64,000 bases of DNA. It comes from an uncultured Lachnospiraceae bacterium. GTDB taxonomy: Bacteria > Bacillota > Clostridia > Lachnospirales > Lachnospiraceae. Under the pieces are notes generated by a model. That model was not told the DNA's origin and searched no databases. It worked only from the letters and a program-made list of their open reading frames with translations. Position 1 is the stretch's first letter; each line of letters opens with the position of its first letter. This document shows, one piece after another, positions 8,381 to 16,287 of this stretch. A program made the position numbers and the translations under genes. The stretch covers positions 21,424 through 85,423 of the forward strand of contig CANQVT010000004.1 of the NCBI GenBank assembly GCA_947627365.1, given 5' to 3'.

Positions 8381-9793
8381 TTACTCGCTCAGCACGTTCA
8401 CGACGTACATGTTCAGGATGATCTTGCGCAGGTAGCCGCGCGGGACGTACTCGATGCGGACCGGCAGCGTCTTGTCGCGCCCGCTGTTCATCTCCTCGAT
8501 CAGGATCCTCGTCTTGCCGTTGCTGATGATCTTGTCAGCTGTCGCCTCGTCCTGCGGCACGTTCAGGTCTGCCTCCACCTGGATCAGCGCCGTCTCGATG
8601 TCCGTCTGGTCGAAGTCCTCGCTCTGATGGAGCAGGGCCCTCTTGTACGTCTCGCGCGCGATCCGGTACGCCACGCGGATGTCCTCGACCTTCGAGAAGT
8701 CGCTGCTCTCCGGTGCGGTCGTGTTCGCGCTCGCCACGTAGTAGCCCTCCAGCCCGTTGTAGGTGCGCAGCTCGACGTAGCGTGCCGCCTCCAGCACCTC
8801 CATGTAGTCCTCGATGCCCTCCGGCAGCAGCTTGACCACCTTGCCCTCCGGAAGCGAGAACTCCTGCACGAACGCCGTGCTGGTGCTTTCCTTCGTCCTC
8901 GCCAGCCAGCCGCAGAAGACTCCGGCGAAGTTGATGTCCTGCTCCTTTCCGTCCAGCCTCACGTAGCGCATCCACGTCCGGACGACGACGACGTGGCGGC
9001 TCTTCACGCCTTTGGCGTCCTTCTCGATTGCCTCCACGTATGCCGCAGCGTCCTCCTCCGCGGTCGCGTTGCGCTGCTCGACGATGAAGAAGACGGGCCT
9101 GCCGCTCTCCTTCTCCCACTGCATCGCCACCGTTGCCAGGGACGACCACAGCGCCGCGGTGGTCACGCCCTTGACGTAGATCCACTCATACGCGCCCGTG
9201 TAGTTGAGCAGCTTCTTCGCTGCCGCGATGATGTCCTCGTTGCTTGCTGCAGGCGCAGTCGCCGTGAAGCTGAAGACGTCGCCCTCCTGGAACTTCGCGC
9301 TCGCTTCCGACGCGAACTTCAGCTTGACGCCGGTGTTCGGCAGCTCGTACTCCCCGGAGAGCGGGATCGTCATCTCGTCGCCCCAGGTCGCGCCGCCGTC
9401 CTCGGAGATCGAGCAGGTCGCCTCGTTCACCGCGCCGGTGCTCTCGATCCGGATCTTGACCGCGAACTCGTTCGTCGGCTCTCCGGAGACGCTGATCGTC
9501 GCGTCGCTGGTGCCCTCCACCTCGACCTCGGAGAACTTGCCCTGCGTGGTCGCCTTGACCGGCAGGCAGTAGATCAGGCTCGCGCCGCCGTCGAGCGCGT
9601 CGATGCACGCGTCTGCCAGCGGGCTCTTGCCCAGTGTCTCGCGGATCTGGTTCGTGTCCATGCTGGAGCGGATCGCGATCGGGCTGGAGCTCTCGGTGCT
9701 GCTCACGCCGATCACGCAGAACGCGCCGGTCCCTGTCCCGCCGCCAGCGCCTGCCATGCTGTCGTTGATGTTAAGCTCTACACTTGATAACAT
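8381..9793 (-). CDS. Tail sheath protein (DUF2586-like)
   Basis: This 470-residue protein belongs to the contractile sheath class used by Firmicute Mu-like phages (DUF2586). Features are an N-terminal Gly-rich AGAGGGTGTGAFCVIGVS segment, a central inserted beta domain (about residues 80-190), and a C-terminal TLPVRIEYVPRGYLRKI arm ending in the strand IILNMYVVN. The C-terminal arm normally links neighbouring subunits. The start is placed at 9793, after GGAGGAAGTAAGACT; a possible upstream start six codons earlier lacks its own ribosome site. Its presence shows a myovirus-type tail. Confidence 0.87.
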   Translation of the reverse strand: MLSSVELNINDSMAGAGGGTGTGAFCVIGVSSTESSSPIAIRSSMDTNQIRETLGKSPLADACIDALDGGASLIYCLPVKATTQGKFSEVEVEGTSDATISVSGEPTNEFAVKIRIESTGAVNEATCSISEDGGATWGDEMTIPLSGEYELPNTGVKLKFASEASAKFQEGDVFSFTATAPAASNEDIIAAAKKLLNYTGAYEWIYVKGVTTAALWSSLATVAMQWEKESGRPVFFIVEQRNATAEEDAAAYVEAIEKDAKGVKSRHVVVVRTWMRYVRLDGKEQDINFAGVFCGWLARTKESTSTAFVQEFSLPEGKVVKLLPEGIEDYMEVLEAARYVELRTYNGLEGYYVASANTTAPESSDFSKVEDIRVAYRIARETYKRALLHQSEDFDQTDIETALIQVEADLNVPQDEATADKIISNGKTRILIEEMNSGRDKTLPVRIEYVPRGYLRKIILNMYVVNVLSE

Positions 9794-9797
9794 AGTC

Positions 9798-9995
9798 TTA
9801 CTTCCTCCCATCTGCCGGAGCTTTGCAGAACGCCTTGACGGCCGCGTCGTACTCGGCCTCCGTCACGCTCTTCCCGGTCTTCCATCCTTTGAACGCCTTC
9901 ACGCCTGCCAGCGTGGCCGCGTCCGTCGCCTTGTGTTCGGCCCATGCTTCCACGGGCTTCTGCGTCTTCGTTGCTTTTGTTTCCTTTGCTTCCAT
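9798..9995 (-). CDS. Small phage protein (gp38 position)
   Basis: This 65-residue Ala/Lys-rich protein contains the EAEYDAAVKAFCKAP segment, which resembles short helical repeats in small tail-associated proteins. AAAAGGAGGACAGGGAC precedes the ATG. It lies between the tail terminator candidate and the sheath, where Mu has gp38 (a small protein of unknown function). I do not recognise a characterised family; it is clearly translated judging by its ribosome site and phase. Confidence 0.7.
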   Translation of the reverse strand: MEAKETKATKTQKPVEAWAEHKATDAATLAGVKAFKGWKTGKSVTEAEYDAAVKAFCKAPADGRK

Positions 9996-10010
9996 GTCCC
10001 TGTCCTCCTT

Positions 10011-10499
10011 TTATTCGTCCGTAAAGGTCACACTCGTCTCCGAGGGCAGTGCCCCGGCTTCCGCGTCCGTGTAGATGCCATACCTGCATTTTATGATCAC
10101 CTGCACCGCCACCTTCGCCTTCAGGACGCTGTCGTCCTCGTCCACCCAGTCCGCCTCGTCCGGTTCGATCCCCACCCAGTTGCCGTTGTCGTCGATGAAG
10201 CCCTTCCCCAGGCAGACCAGGAAGCCTTCCAGCACCTCCTCGGCCTTCTCTTCGGTCGCCGCTGCGATGATGACGTTGTACTCCGTCACGCAGTCGTAGT
10301 GCTTGCGCCGCAGCATCGAGCAGTCCTCTTGGTCCCTATAAAATTTTTTTGACTTCGATCTCGTCGGCGTGTCCTTGCCCCGCAGCACCGCGCCGTAAAA
10401 GGTGCCCTGTGCGTGCTTCATCTCCCCGACGCTCTGGTATATCCTCCCTGTCATCCCGCCGTTCTTCAGCGAGGTCTCCAGGTATTCCTTCTTCGTCAT
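10011..10499 (-). CDS. Tail terminator candidate (gp37 position)
   Basis: This 162-residue protein starts MTKKEYLETSLKNGG. It has the alternating strand pattern (TEYNVIIAAATEEKAEEVL, then KAKVAVQVIIKCRYGIYTD) common in tail terminators and neck proteins. It sits between the gpG-like protein and gp38-position gene, where Mu carries gp37. It overlaps the stop of the gpG-like gene by a few bases. Function is inferred from position. Confidence 0.6.
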   Translation of the reverse strand: MTKKEYLETSLKNGGMTGRIYQSVGEMKHAQGTFYGAVLRGKDTPTRSKSKKFYRDQEDCSMLRRKHYDCVTEYNVIIAAATEEKAEEVLEGFLVCLGKGFIDDNGNWVGIEPDEADWVDEDDSVLKAKVAVQVIIKCRYGIYTDAEAGALPSETSVTFTDE

Positions 10500-10993
10500 C
10501 TTCCTGCCTCCGCGATAGCTTCGTCGATGATGTCCTGGATGTTCTGCCGGTCGCTGTCAGATATTCCCAGGAACGGCCGGGCCGGTATGTTCACCGTGAC
10601 CTGCTTCTTCCGGATCCATCTGCCGCCCACCTGGAACGCCAGGAACGGCTTGCTCCGGGCGCGGATCGTCCTGCCGGACGCCCCGAACTGGTGCGTGGCC
10701 GCGTAGATCAGGTTCGTGCCGACCTCCGCGCCCTGTGCGCTCGCCCGTGTGTTGATCGAATTTTTCAGCGCTGCCGTGACCACGAGCGTCTGCCCGCTTG
10801 CCCCGGCACGGATTGACCGCGGCCACGCCTTGCCCTCCGGCGACGTGCCGCTCTCGAAGCGCTCCTGCACCCCGGTCCGCAGGGCTTCCGCCAGCGCGTT
10901 GTTCACGCCAGCCTTGTCAAGCCCTGCGAGCCCGTTCAGCTTTGCGAGCAGCTGTTCGGTCTCCCCGTCTATGTTTACCCTGATAGATGACAT
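10496..10993 (-). CDS. Virion morphogenesis protein (Mu gpG-like)
   Basis: This 165-residue protein matches the phage virion morphogenesis family (Mu gpG, tail completion). Recognisable parts are GVQERFESGTSPEGKAWP, then LIYAATHQFGASGRTIRARSKPF in two stretches, and PARPFLGISDSD near the end. The start is placed at the ATG at 10993, where AGGAG lies 9 bases upstream, in preference to the GTG at 10999. In Mu the gene is on the head side of gpI. Here it lies after the head genes, before the tail genes, which fits a head-tail joining role. Confidence 0.85.
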   Translation of the reverse strand: MSSIRVNIDGETEQLLAKLNGLAGLDKAGVNNALAEALRTGVQERFESGTSPEGKAWPRSIRAGASGQTLVVTAALKNSINTRASAQGAEVGTNLIYAATHQFGASGRTIRARSKPFLAFQVGGRWIRKKQVTVNIPARPFLGISDSDRQNIQDIIDEAIAEAGR

Positions 10994-10995
10994 TA

Positions 10996-11478
10996 TCACC
11001 AGCTCCTCATGCTGTCCCGCGAGAAGATCCGCTCGTTCGAGCTCAGGCGGAAGCCGTCCTGCGCAGCTCCCTCGCCCGTCCCGTCGTCTCCCCCGCCGCC
11101 TTCTCCGCCGTCACTGTCCGGCCCGATGCTCACCGTGCCCTTCGCCACCAGCGTCAGGTACTGGATCGCGTTTTTGTACCGGATGTAGATCGTGTTCTCG
11201 CGCTCGTCCTCGTCGATGCCGGTGCGGCTCGCGAGGTTGTAGACCGCGATGTCTTTGGCGAACTTGCGCAGCACCTCCGGCGCTCTCTTCATCGGTAGCG
11301 GGTACCGCTTGTAGAGGTAGCCGTCGATCTCCGCGCACGCGTCCTCGATCGCCAGCTGGCAGAACGGCGTGATCTTTGCCCGCCTCTCCTCGGCGTCCTC
11401 GATGATCTCAGGGCCGAGGATCGCGTCGATCATGTCGTCCTTCAGCATGGAGAGCACTTCGTCGATCGTGCAGTACAT
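10996..11478 (-). CDS. gp36-like head-tail protein (DUF1320)
   Basis: This 160-residue protein opens MYCTIDEVLSML, followed by AIEDACAEIDGYLYKRYPLP and VLRKFAKDIAVYNLASR. These are features of the DUF1320/Mu gp36 family of head-completion (connector) proteins. The C-terminus carries a Gly/Asp-rich linker (about residues 122-140). It overlaps the major head gene by one base and lies before gpG, as in Mu-like genomes. Confidence 0.85.
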   Translation of the reverse strand: MYCTIDEVLSMLKDDMIDAILGPEIIEDAEERRAKITPFCQLAIEDACAEIDGYLYKRYPLPMKRAPEVLRKFAKDIAVYNLASRTGIDEDERENTIYIRYKNAIQYLTLVAKGTVSIGPDSDGGEGGGGDDGTGEGAAQDGFRLSSNERIFSRDSMRSW

Positions 11479-12377
11479 CAGCCAGCCGCCGCCACGGTGC
11501 CGTCAGATCCCCAGGCCATCTGCCAGAAGCCGAAGCCCGCGTTGCTGCGCCCGTCCGCGCCGTACAGGAACTCGTCGTGCATGAACACGTTCATGTCGTC
11601 GTCTTTGGTCAGCTGCGTGAACTTGATCTTCTTGCGCTCCTGGTAGATCATCGGCTTCAGGAACTTCTTGGTGCACAGCAGGAACCACTTGTCCGCGTTC
11701 TCGCCTGCGAGCTGCGTGGAGACCAGGAGCTCCGCCGTGCCCTTCATCACGTTGGACGTGCCGTCGATGATCTCGGCCATCAGCGTCTCGCGCGCCTCCT
11801 GCTCGTAGGACGGCGACACGATCAGAAGATCCGGCACCAGGTTGAGCGGGTCGCCCTTGTCCCCGGTCAGGTTCATGATCGCCGCGCGCGCCTCGATGTA
11901 GGTGTCGCGGTTGAACTTCTTCGTCCCCTTATTGCTGAAGGTCGCCTTGCCGCTCTTGTGGTCGGTCGCGAAGAACGCCTTCCCATCGTAGCACTTCTCG
12001 TCGAAGCCTTTGGCCAGCAGCCCGAAGACGAGCTTGTCCGGATGCAGGCCCGCCGCTTCGCCCATCTGCGAGAACATCGGCGAATAGATGCCGTACTGGT
12101 CGTCCTCGATGTCCTCACGCGGCACGCCCAGCGTCCGCTCGAACTTCTTGTTCCGGATCGTGTACCCGAAGCTGTCCATGTGCTGGATCTCCCTCTCGCC
12201 GATCCACTCGCGCAGGTCGGGCAGCTGCCCCAGCCACTTGTAGCTGTTCTCCGCCGTGCTCGACGGCACCACCGTCGCGATCTTCTGGTAGTCGGTCTTC
12301 ACTTCCTGTAATGCCTTATTGAACGCTGCGCTGTAGCCGACCGTCAGCTCGCGCAGGTTTGCCTGATTAACAATCAT
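11478..12377 (-). CDS. Major head protein (Mu gpT-like)
   Basis: This 299-residue protein has the Mu gpT pattern. It shows LRELTVGYSAAFNKAL near the N-terminus, then WLGQLPDLREWIGEREIQ, IPREDIEDDQYG-like GVPREDIEDDQYG, and a catalytically neutral FFATDHKSG loop. It forms the capsid shell. AAAAGGAGGACAAGGGAC precedes the ATG at 12377, among the best ribosome sites in the operon, as expected for a structural protein made in bulk. It follows the protease/scaffold and decoration candidate genes. Confidence 0.93.
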   Translation of the reverse strand: MIVNQANLRELTVGYSAAFNKALQEVKTDYQKIATVVPSSTAENSYKWLGQLPDLREWIGEREIQHMDSFGYTIRNKKFERTLGVPREDIEDDQYGIYSPMFSQMGEAAGLHPDKLVFGLLAKGFDEKCYDGKAFFATDHKSGKATFSNKGTKKFNRDTYIEARAAIMNLTGDKGDPLNLVPDLLIVSPSYEQEARETLMAEIIDGTSNVMKGTAELLVSTQLAGENADKWFLLCTKKFLKPMIYQERKKIKFTQLTKDDDMNVFMHDEFLYGADGRSNAGFGFWQMAWGSDGTVAAAG

Positions 12378-12393
12378 GTCCCTTGTCCTCCTT

Positions 12394-12813
12394 TTATACT
12401 GCCTCGGATGCCTGTGCAGGCACCACGATGTCCGTCATGTCCACGGTCACGCCGTCGTCGTCCACGGCCAGGATCCTGCCGCATACGCTCGCGCCGGTGT
12501 CCGTCTTGGTGACGCTGGTCGGCCCCGCGATGTAGCACATCTTCAGCACGTCGGTCTTCTCGATCGTGCCGTCGTTGTCCCACACGAACGTGCCCCTGCG
12601 CACTTCCACGTCCACGGCCCCGTCAGCTCCTGCGCTGTTGTCCGCGGGACGCTGCACGCATCCGGCCACCGTCAGCTTCTCGGCCTTGCTCCCCAGTACG
12701 GCGTAGCCGCTCTCGTTCACCGCCGCGATCGTTGCCTCGGTGAGTGCGGCCTTCGCGGCCACCGGCAGCACGATCGTCCGGTTGTCCAGCTTCTCGTTCC
12801 CTGTTCTGATCAT
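12394..12813 (-). CDS. Possible head decoration protein
   Basis: This 139-residue strand-rich protein contains KLTVAGCVQRPADN, GTFVWDNDGTIEKTDVL and GRILAVDDDGVTVDMTDIVVP. Small beta proteins of this kind between the protease/scaffold and major head genes are often capsid decoration or stabilising proteins. The sequence gives no stronger assignment. The start lies in the stop region of the protease gene, with AAGGAGGGCGAGTAAG as ribosome site. Confidence 0.55.
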   Translation of the reverse strand: MIRTGNEKLDNRTIVLPVAAKAALTEATIAAVNESGYAVLGSKAEKLTVAGCVQRPADNSAGADGAVDVEVRRGTFVWDNDGTIEKTDVLKMCYIAGPTSVTKTDTGASVCGRILAVDDDGVTVDMTDIVVPAQASEAV

Positions 12814-12814
12814 C

Positions 12815-13351
12815 TTACTCGCCCTCCTTGTCTGCGTACTTCTCGAAGTCCTCGTCGCTGATGCCGAGGTTCTTCAGGATCAGCTTCTGGTTCCCGTCCG
12901 GATCCTTGCCCTCCGGCGCGTCCTTCAGCGCCATCCTGCCCTGCGGCACCATCGCCGGGGCCTGCTCCACGAACGCCTTGAAGCCTTCCGGATCCTTCAG
13001 GGCATAGCTCCTCGCCCACTCCTTCTGCGCTGCCGCGATCTTTCCGTCCTTCAGTGCGGCAGCCACCGCGTCGTCCGCGGCCTTGCCCTTGATCTGGCCC
13101 TCCAGATCCTGGACGCGCTGCGCCAGCGTCGCGTCGCCCGCCTTCAGCGCCATGATCTTCGCCGTGACGTCCTCCGTCCTGGCTTCGTCCGGAAGCTCCA
13201 GCAGGCCGAGGATCGTGCTGTTCGCCACCACTTCCTGTTCTGCGCTCCCTTCCTTCATCTTGGCCGCCACTCCCGCCAGGGCAGTGCGCACCTGCTCCTC
13301 GGTTGCATCCTCCGGAAGTCCGAGCAGTCTTGCGATTTCTTTGAGATCCAT
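12815..13351 (-). CDS. Scaffold protein (Mu gpZ-like), nested in-frame
   Basis: Codon 164 of the protease gene is an ATG at 13351, preceded by AAGGAGGACAAGGAC. That is as strong a ribosome site as any in the operon and closely resembles the one of the major head gene. The resulting 178-residue product (starting MDLKEIARLLGLPEDATEEQ) is the helical C-terminal part. In Mu, gpZ is made from just such an internal in-frame start in gene I and serves as the head scaffold. The site is seen directly; the role follows the Mu precedent. Confidence 0.78.
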   Translation of the reverse strand: MDLKEIARLLGLPEDATEEQVRTALAGVAAKMKEGSAEQEVVANSTILGLLELPDEARTEDVTAKIMALKAGDATLAQRVQDLEGQIKGKAADDAVAAALKDGKIAAAQKEWARSYALKDPEGFKAFVEQAPAMVPQGRMALKDAPEGKDPDGNQKLILKNLGISDEDFEKYADKEGE

Positions 13352-13840
13352 GTCCTTGTCCTCCTTTTCGATCTCGTTGAATAACTCGTCCAGCGTCCCG
13401 TCGTTGTCGGCGCACATAGCAAACATGCCGTTGATCGCCGGGACGTTGGTCAGTGCCACGGAATGGATCGCCGTCACGCGTCCGTCCTTGCGGACCTTCA
13501 CGACCGGCGACAGGTACCGGTATTCCTTGTTCTTCAGGTACTCGGCAGCCTTGTCCGTCCATTCCACCTTTGCGATGATCGCGTCCTCCCCTTTGCGGAG
13601 CTCGCGGATCCATCCGCCCGCGGGTGCCTGCACGTTCAGCATCGTCTGGTGCTCGTAGTCCACCACCAGGTCGAGCTTCCGGTCTTTGAACTCCCGCAGT
13701 ATCATCTCAGCAGACAGGTCATCGACCAGGAACGTGCCCTTCTTGCTCTCCACCCTGCCCAGTGGCAGGATCTTGATCTCCTCCGGCACACCGTCCCGCA
13801 CCTCGATGTGGTCTGCTGTCATCGCTATTTGTTCGATCAT
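12815..13840 (-). CDS. Phage prohead protease (Mu gpI-like)
   Basis: This 341-residue protein has the Mu gpI layout. The N-terminal protease half contains DLVVDYEHQTMLNVQAPAAGW-like text (DYEHQT at about residue 61) and the conserved AIHSVALTNVPAINGM near 135-150. The C-terminal half is charged and helical, as in scaffolds. The Asp-Tyr-Glu-His and Ser-Val-Ala-Leu-Thr motifs are typical of this serine protease family. GAGAGGGGAACGAAGGAC precedes the ATG. The gene is preceded by a 120-base gap with a long palindrome, the largest gap in the late operon. Confidence 0.88.
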   Translation of the reverse strand: MIEQIAMTADHIEVRDGVPEEIKILPLGRVESKKGTFLVDDLSAEMILREFKDRKLDLVVDYEHQTMLNVQAPAGGWIRELRKGEDAIIAKVEWTDKAAEYLKNKEYRYLSPVVKVRKDGRVTAIHSVALTNVPAINGMFAMCADNDGTLDELFNEIEKEDKDMDLKEIARLLGLPEDATEEQVRTALAGVAAKMKEGSAEQEVVANSTILGLLELPDEARTEDVTAKIMALKAGDATLAQRVQDLEGQIKGKAADDAVAAALKDGKIAAAQKEWARSYALKDPEGFKAFVEQAPAMVPQGRMALKDAPEGKDPDGNQKLILKNLGISDEDFEKYADKEGE

Positions 13841-13873
13841 GTCCTTCGTTCCCCTCTCTGTTTTGCCCTGTAA

Positions 13874-13899
13874 CCGCGTTATAACGCGTTATAACGCGG
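13874..13899. repeat. 26-bp perfect palindrome in the mid-phage gap
   Basis: The sequence is a perfect 26-base palindrome built from two copies of CGCGTTATAA plus flanking CG bases. It lies in the 120-base gap between the F-like and I-like genes. In Mu, the strong gyrase site lies close by in the map (between G and I), near the genome centre. The palindrome could be part of such a site or a protein-binding site; the sequence does not decide between these. Confidence 0.6.
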
Positions 13900-13960
13900 G
13901 TGAACGGTTTTCTTGCGGCAATCCCCCGCCCTGCGCCACTCGGCTCGCTCTGCGCGGCTC

Positions 13961-14698
13961 TCAGCGCCTCGCCTTCATGCGCCTCTGGTATATCTGCGCG
14001 AGCGTCCGGTCTATGTTCGACAGGTCGGGCTTGTAGACGTGCTTCGCCGGGTTCGTTGAGAAGCCCTTGTCCGGCTTCAGGAGCCCGCCGATCTCGCCGG
14101 TCGTGATGTCCACGCCCCTCGGCGGCCTCGTCTCCACCACAAGCCCTTCACGCTCCACCTGCGCCCGGCTCTTCGCCACCACGGTGCAGCGGCAGCGGAA
14201 GCCGTTCGGCGGGTACCAGATGTCCCACACCGGGTCGTCGGCGCGCCAGACGCGGTTGTGCATCAGCGCGTGGTCCGGGCGGACCTTGTCGTCGTAGGCC
14301 GTCTTGTACTGCCAGTACGGCAGGAGCCGCAGCGTCTCCGGCTGTGTCATGCTCTGGTAGTGTCCCGCGTTGTAGGCCGTCTGCACGTTCGTCCGGAAGA
14401 TCACGTCGCTCTTCCACGGGTTCATCAGCTCGTAGCCCGCGTCCGCCAGGAAGCCGTTCATCTCCTCCAGGAACTGTGCGCCGGTCTTGCCCTGCTCCAC
14501 GGCCTCGTCCAGCTTTTCCTTGAAGCGCTGGATCACCTGCACCTTCTCGTAGCCTGAGACCATGAAGCTCTTCGCCCGCTCCTCGTCGGCCATCGCCATC
14601 CATTCGTCCTTCGTGACGCTCCTGCGCCGCTTCAGGAAGTCCACGGCCCGCTTGAAGATGAAGCCCGCGAAGCTCCCCTCGTAGGTCGGCGCGCTCAT
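13961..14698 (-). CDS. Minor head protein (Mu gpF-like)
   Basis: This 245-residue protein is of the Mu F / SPP1 gp7 family. Diagnostic parts are IFRTNVQTAYNAGHYQSM, DDKVRPDHALMHNRVW, and WYPPNGFRCRCTVVAKS, with its Cys pair. It is needed for head assembly and probably sits near the portal. The start overlaps the portal stop as ATGA. It is shorter than Mu gpF, and the first ~25 residues (GSFAGFIFKRAVDFLKRR) are basic. Confidence 0.9.
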   Translation of the reverse strand: MSAPTYEGSFAGFIFKRAVDFLKRRRSVTKDEWMAMADEERAKSFMVSGYEKVQVIQRFKEKLDEAVEQGKTGAQFLEEMNGFLADAGYELMNPWKSDVIFRTNVQTAYNAGHYQSMTQPETLRLLPYWQYKTAYDDKVRPDHALMHNRVWRADDPVWDIWYPPNGFRCRCTVVAKSRAQVEREGLVVETRPPRGVDITTGEIGGLLKPDKGFSTNPAKHVYKPDLSNIDRTLAQIYQRRMKARR

Positions 14699-16287
14699 GC
14701 CTGCGTCCTCCCGATCAGCCTGCCGAGGTACCCGGCCTGGAATAGCAGGTCGGACAGCTCCGCGTCGTCCATGTCGTCATACAGCTGCTCCAGCTCCTCC
14801 GGATCCTTCAGCTTCTCGGCCAGCTCCTCCAGCGTGCCGTCCCAGCCCTTCACCTTCTCGATCAGCGGCTGGATCATCCGCCCGGTGATGTCTGCCATCT
14901 GCTTCACGGACAGCTCCACGATCTCGTCGAGCTCTTCCTGCTCCGCCTGCCCGTCCGCGCCGCCCTCTTTGAGCGGCACGTCCTTCATGGACGGCGTCCC
15001 TTCCCATGCCGGGGGCTGCTGTGTCTCCGGCCGCTTCAGGATCTCGTCCCCGTCGTCCGGCTTCGGCACGTTGAACGTCTTGTAGAGGTAGCTCGTCGGG
15101 ATCGGCAGGCCCATCGACGACAGCGTGTTCAGGACGTCCGCCTTCTCCTTCTGGTCTTCCTCCTCGTCCGCCGCGAAGATGATGAACGGCAGGTTCGCCT
15201 CCATGCCGAAGTTATACTCGACCAGCGGGCGGATCAGGTCGCGCCGCAGCGTGACCGCCAGCGCCTTCGCGTCTGCCACCGTGAGGTCGTGCCGCACCTT
15301 GTCGTGCGTCTTGGCCTGCGCGTAGGATCCGCCGCCGCTGTCCGACGTCAGCGTCTGGCCGAGGACGGCCTTGCTGATCTGCTCGTCGCAGTAGCGCGCC
15401 ATGTTCTCGTAGATGTCCGAGCTGGTCGTCTTGTTGCTCTCCTTGAACTCGATCATCGTCGTGTCCGGGATGATCCCGGCCGCGTCGCTGCCGATCCGGA
15501 TGATCGCGTTCATCAGCTCCTTCTTGTCCGCCTCGCTCGCCGCCTGGTCGTACTTGCCGAGCCGCAGTGGCATCCCGTACACCTCGCAGAACGCCACCCA
15601 GTCCTTCACGGTGTAGTTCTTGAAGAGGTACATCCAGGACACGATCCTCATGATGCCGGAGCGTGCCGGGTGGCCGCTCTTGGCCTTGTAATTGTGCAAA
15701 ATGAACTTGTTCGCGGGCATCTCGACGCCTGCCGGGAACTGCTCGGTGCAGATCAGCACCTGCTCCTTCTCCCAGCTCCACAGCAGCTTCTTCGGGTGCA
15801 CGTAGAGGATGTCGTCCACGACGTTCCTGCCCTGGCTGTCCAGCCCCCACACCAGCTCCATGACCGACGTGCCCTTGCCGACCGCGTCCATCAGGTCGAT
15901 CAGGATGTCGTCGAAGTTCTCGATGTCCTGGAACTGCTCGCGGATGAAGTCCGCGATCGCCTCGTCCTGCGGCTCCTGCGAGTGCGGCTGGATCTCCCAC
16001 GGCAGGCCGGTCACTGCCAGCTTGCGCGTCTGGAGCTGCGAAAACAGGTGCGCGTCCTTCTCCTCCATCTCCTCGAAGAGCTCCATCTGCGCCCGGACGT
16101 TGCCCTCGTCCGCTTCCCGCAGGATCCTCGCGAGCCTCTGCGGCGTCAGCCCCTTGCTCGGATAGTCCGAGTACCTGTCGTTCAGGTCCCCGGCCGCCAC
16201 CGTCGTGTAGACCGGCCGCAGGATCCCCGTGTCCACGTTCGGGTCAAACTCCTGCTCTTTCTTCTTCCTTTTCTTGTCTTTCGCCAT
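14695..16287 (-). CDS. Portal protein (Mu gp29-like, DUF935)
   Basis: This 530-residue protein is of the DUF935 portal family. It shows DAHLFSQLQTRKLAVTGLPWEI, DLMDAVGKGTSVMELVWG, VSWMYLFKNYTVKDWVAFCE in two stretches, and ADLPFIIFA-like NLPFIIFAADEEED. The portal forms the DNA channel of the head. The start at 16287 is set by GGAAGGAGAGGGCG just upstream. An in-frame ATG 19 codons earlier would lie deeper inside the methylase gene and has no such site. The gene overlaps the methylase by 44 bases. Confidence 0.92.
   Translation of the reverse strand: MAKDKKRKKKEQEFDPNVDTGILRPVYTTVAAGDLNDRYSDYPSKGLTPQRLARILREADEGNVRAQMELFEEMEEKDAHLFSQLQTRKLAVTGLPWEIQPHSQEPQDEAIADFIREQFQDIENFDDILIDLMDAVGKGTSVMELVWGLDSQGRNVVDDILYVHPKKLLWSWEKEQVLICTEQFPAGVEMPANKFILHNYKAKSGHPARSGIMRIVSWMYLFKNYTVKDWVAFCEVYGMPLRLGKYDQAASEADKKELMNAIIRIGSDAAGIIPDTTMIEFKESNKTTSSDIYENMARYCDEQISKAVLGQTLTSDSGGGSYAQAKTHDKVRHDLTVADAKALAVTLRRDLIRPLVEYNFGMEANLPFIIFAADEEEDQKEKADVLNTLSSMGLPIPTSYLYKTFNVPKPDDGDEILKRPETQQPPAWEGTPSMKDVPLKEGGADGQAEQEELDEIVELSVKQMADITGRMIQPLIEKVKGWDGTLEELAEKLKDPEELEQLYDDMDDAELSDLLFQAGYLGRLIGRTQA

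Noticed and set aside
7811..9787. Long plus-strand open frame (658 codons) opposite the sheath and tube genes
   Set aside because: It mirrors GC-rich minus-strand genes, is rich in Arg, Val, His and Leu as expected of antisense frames, and lacks domains and a ribosome site.
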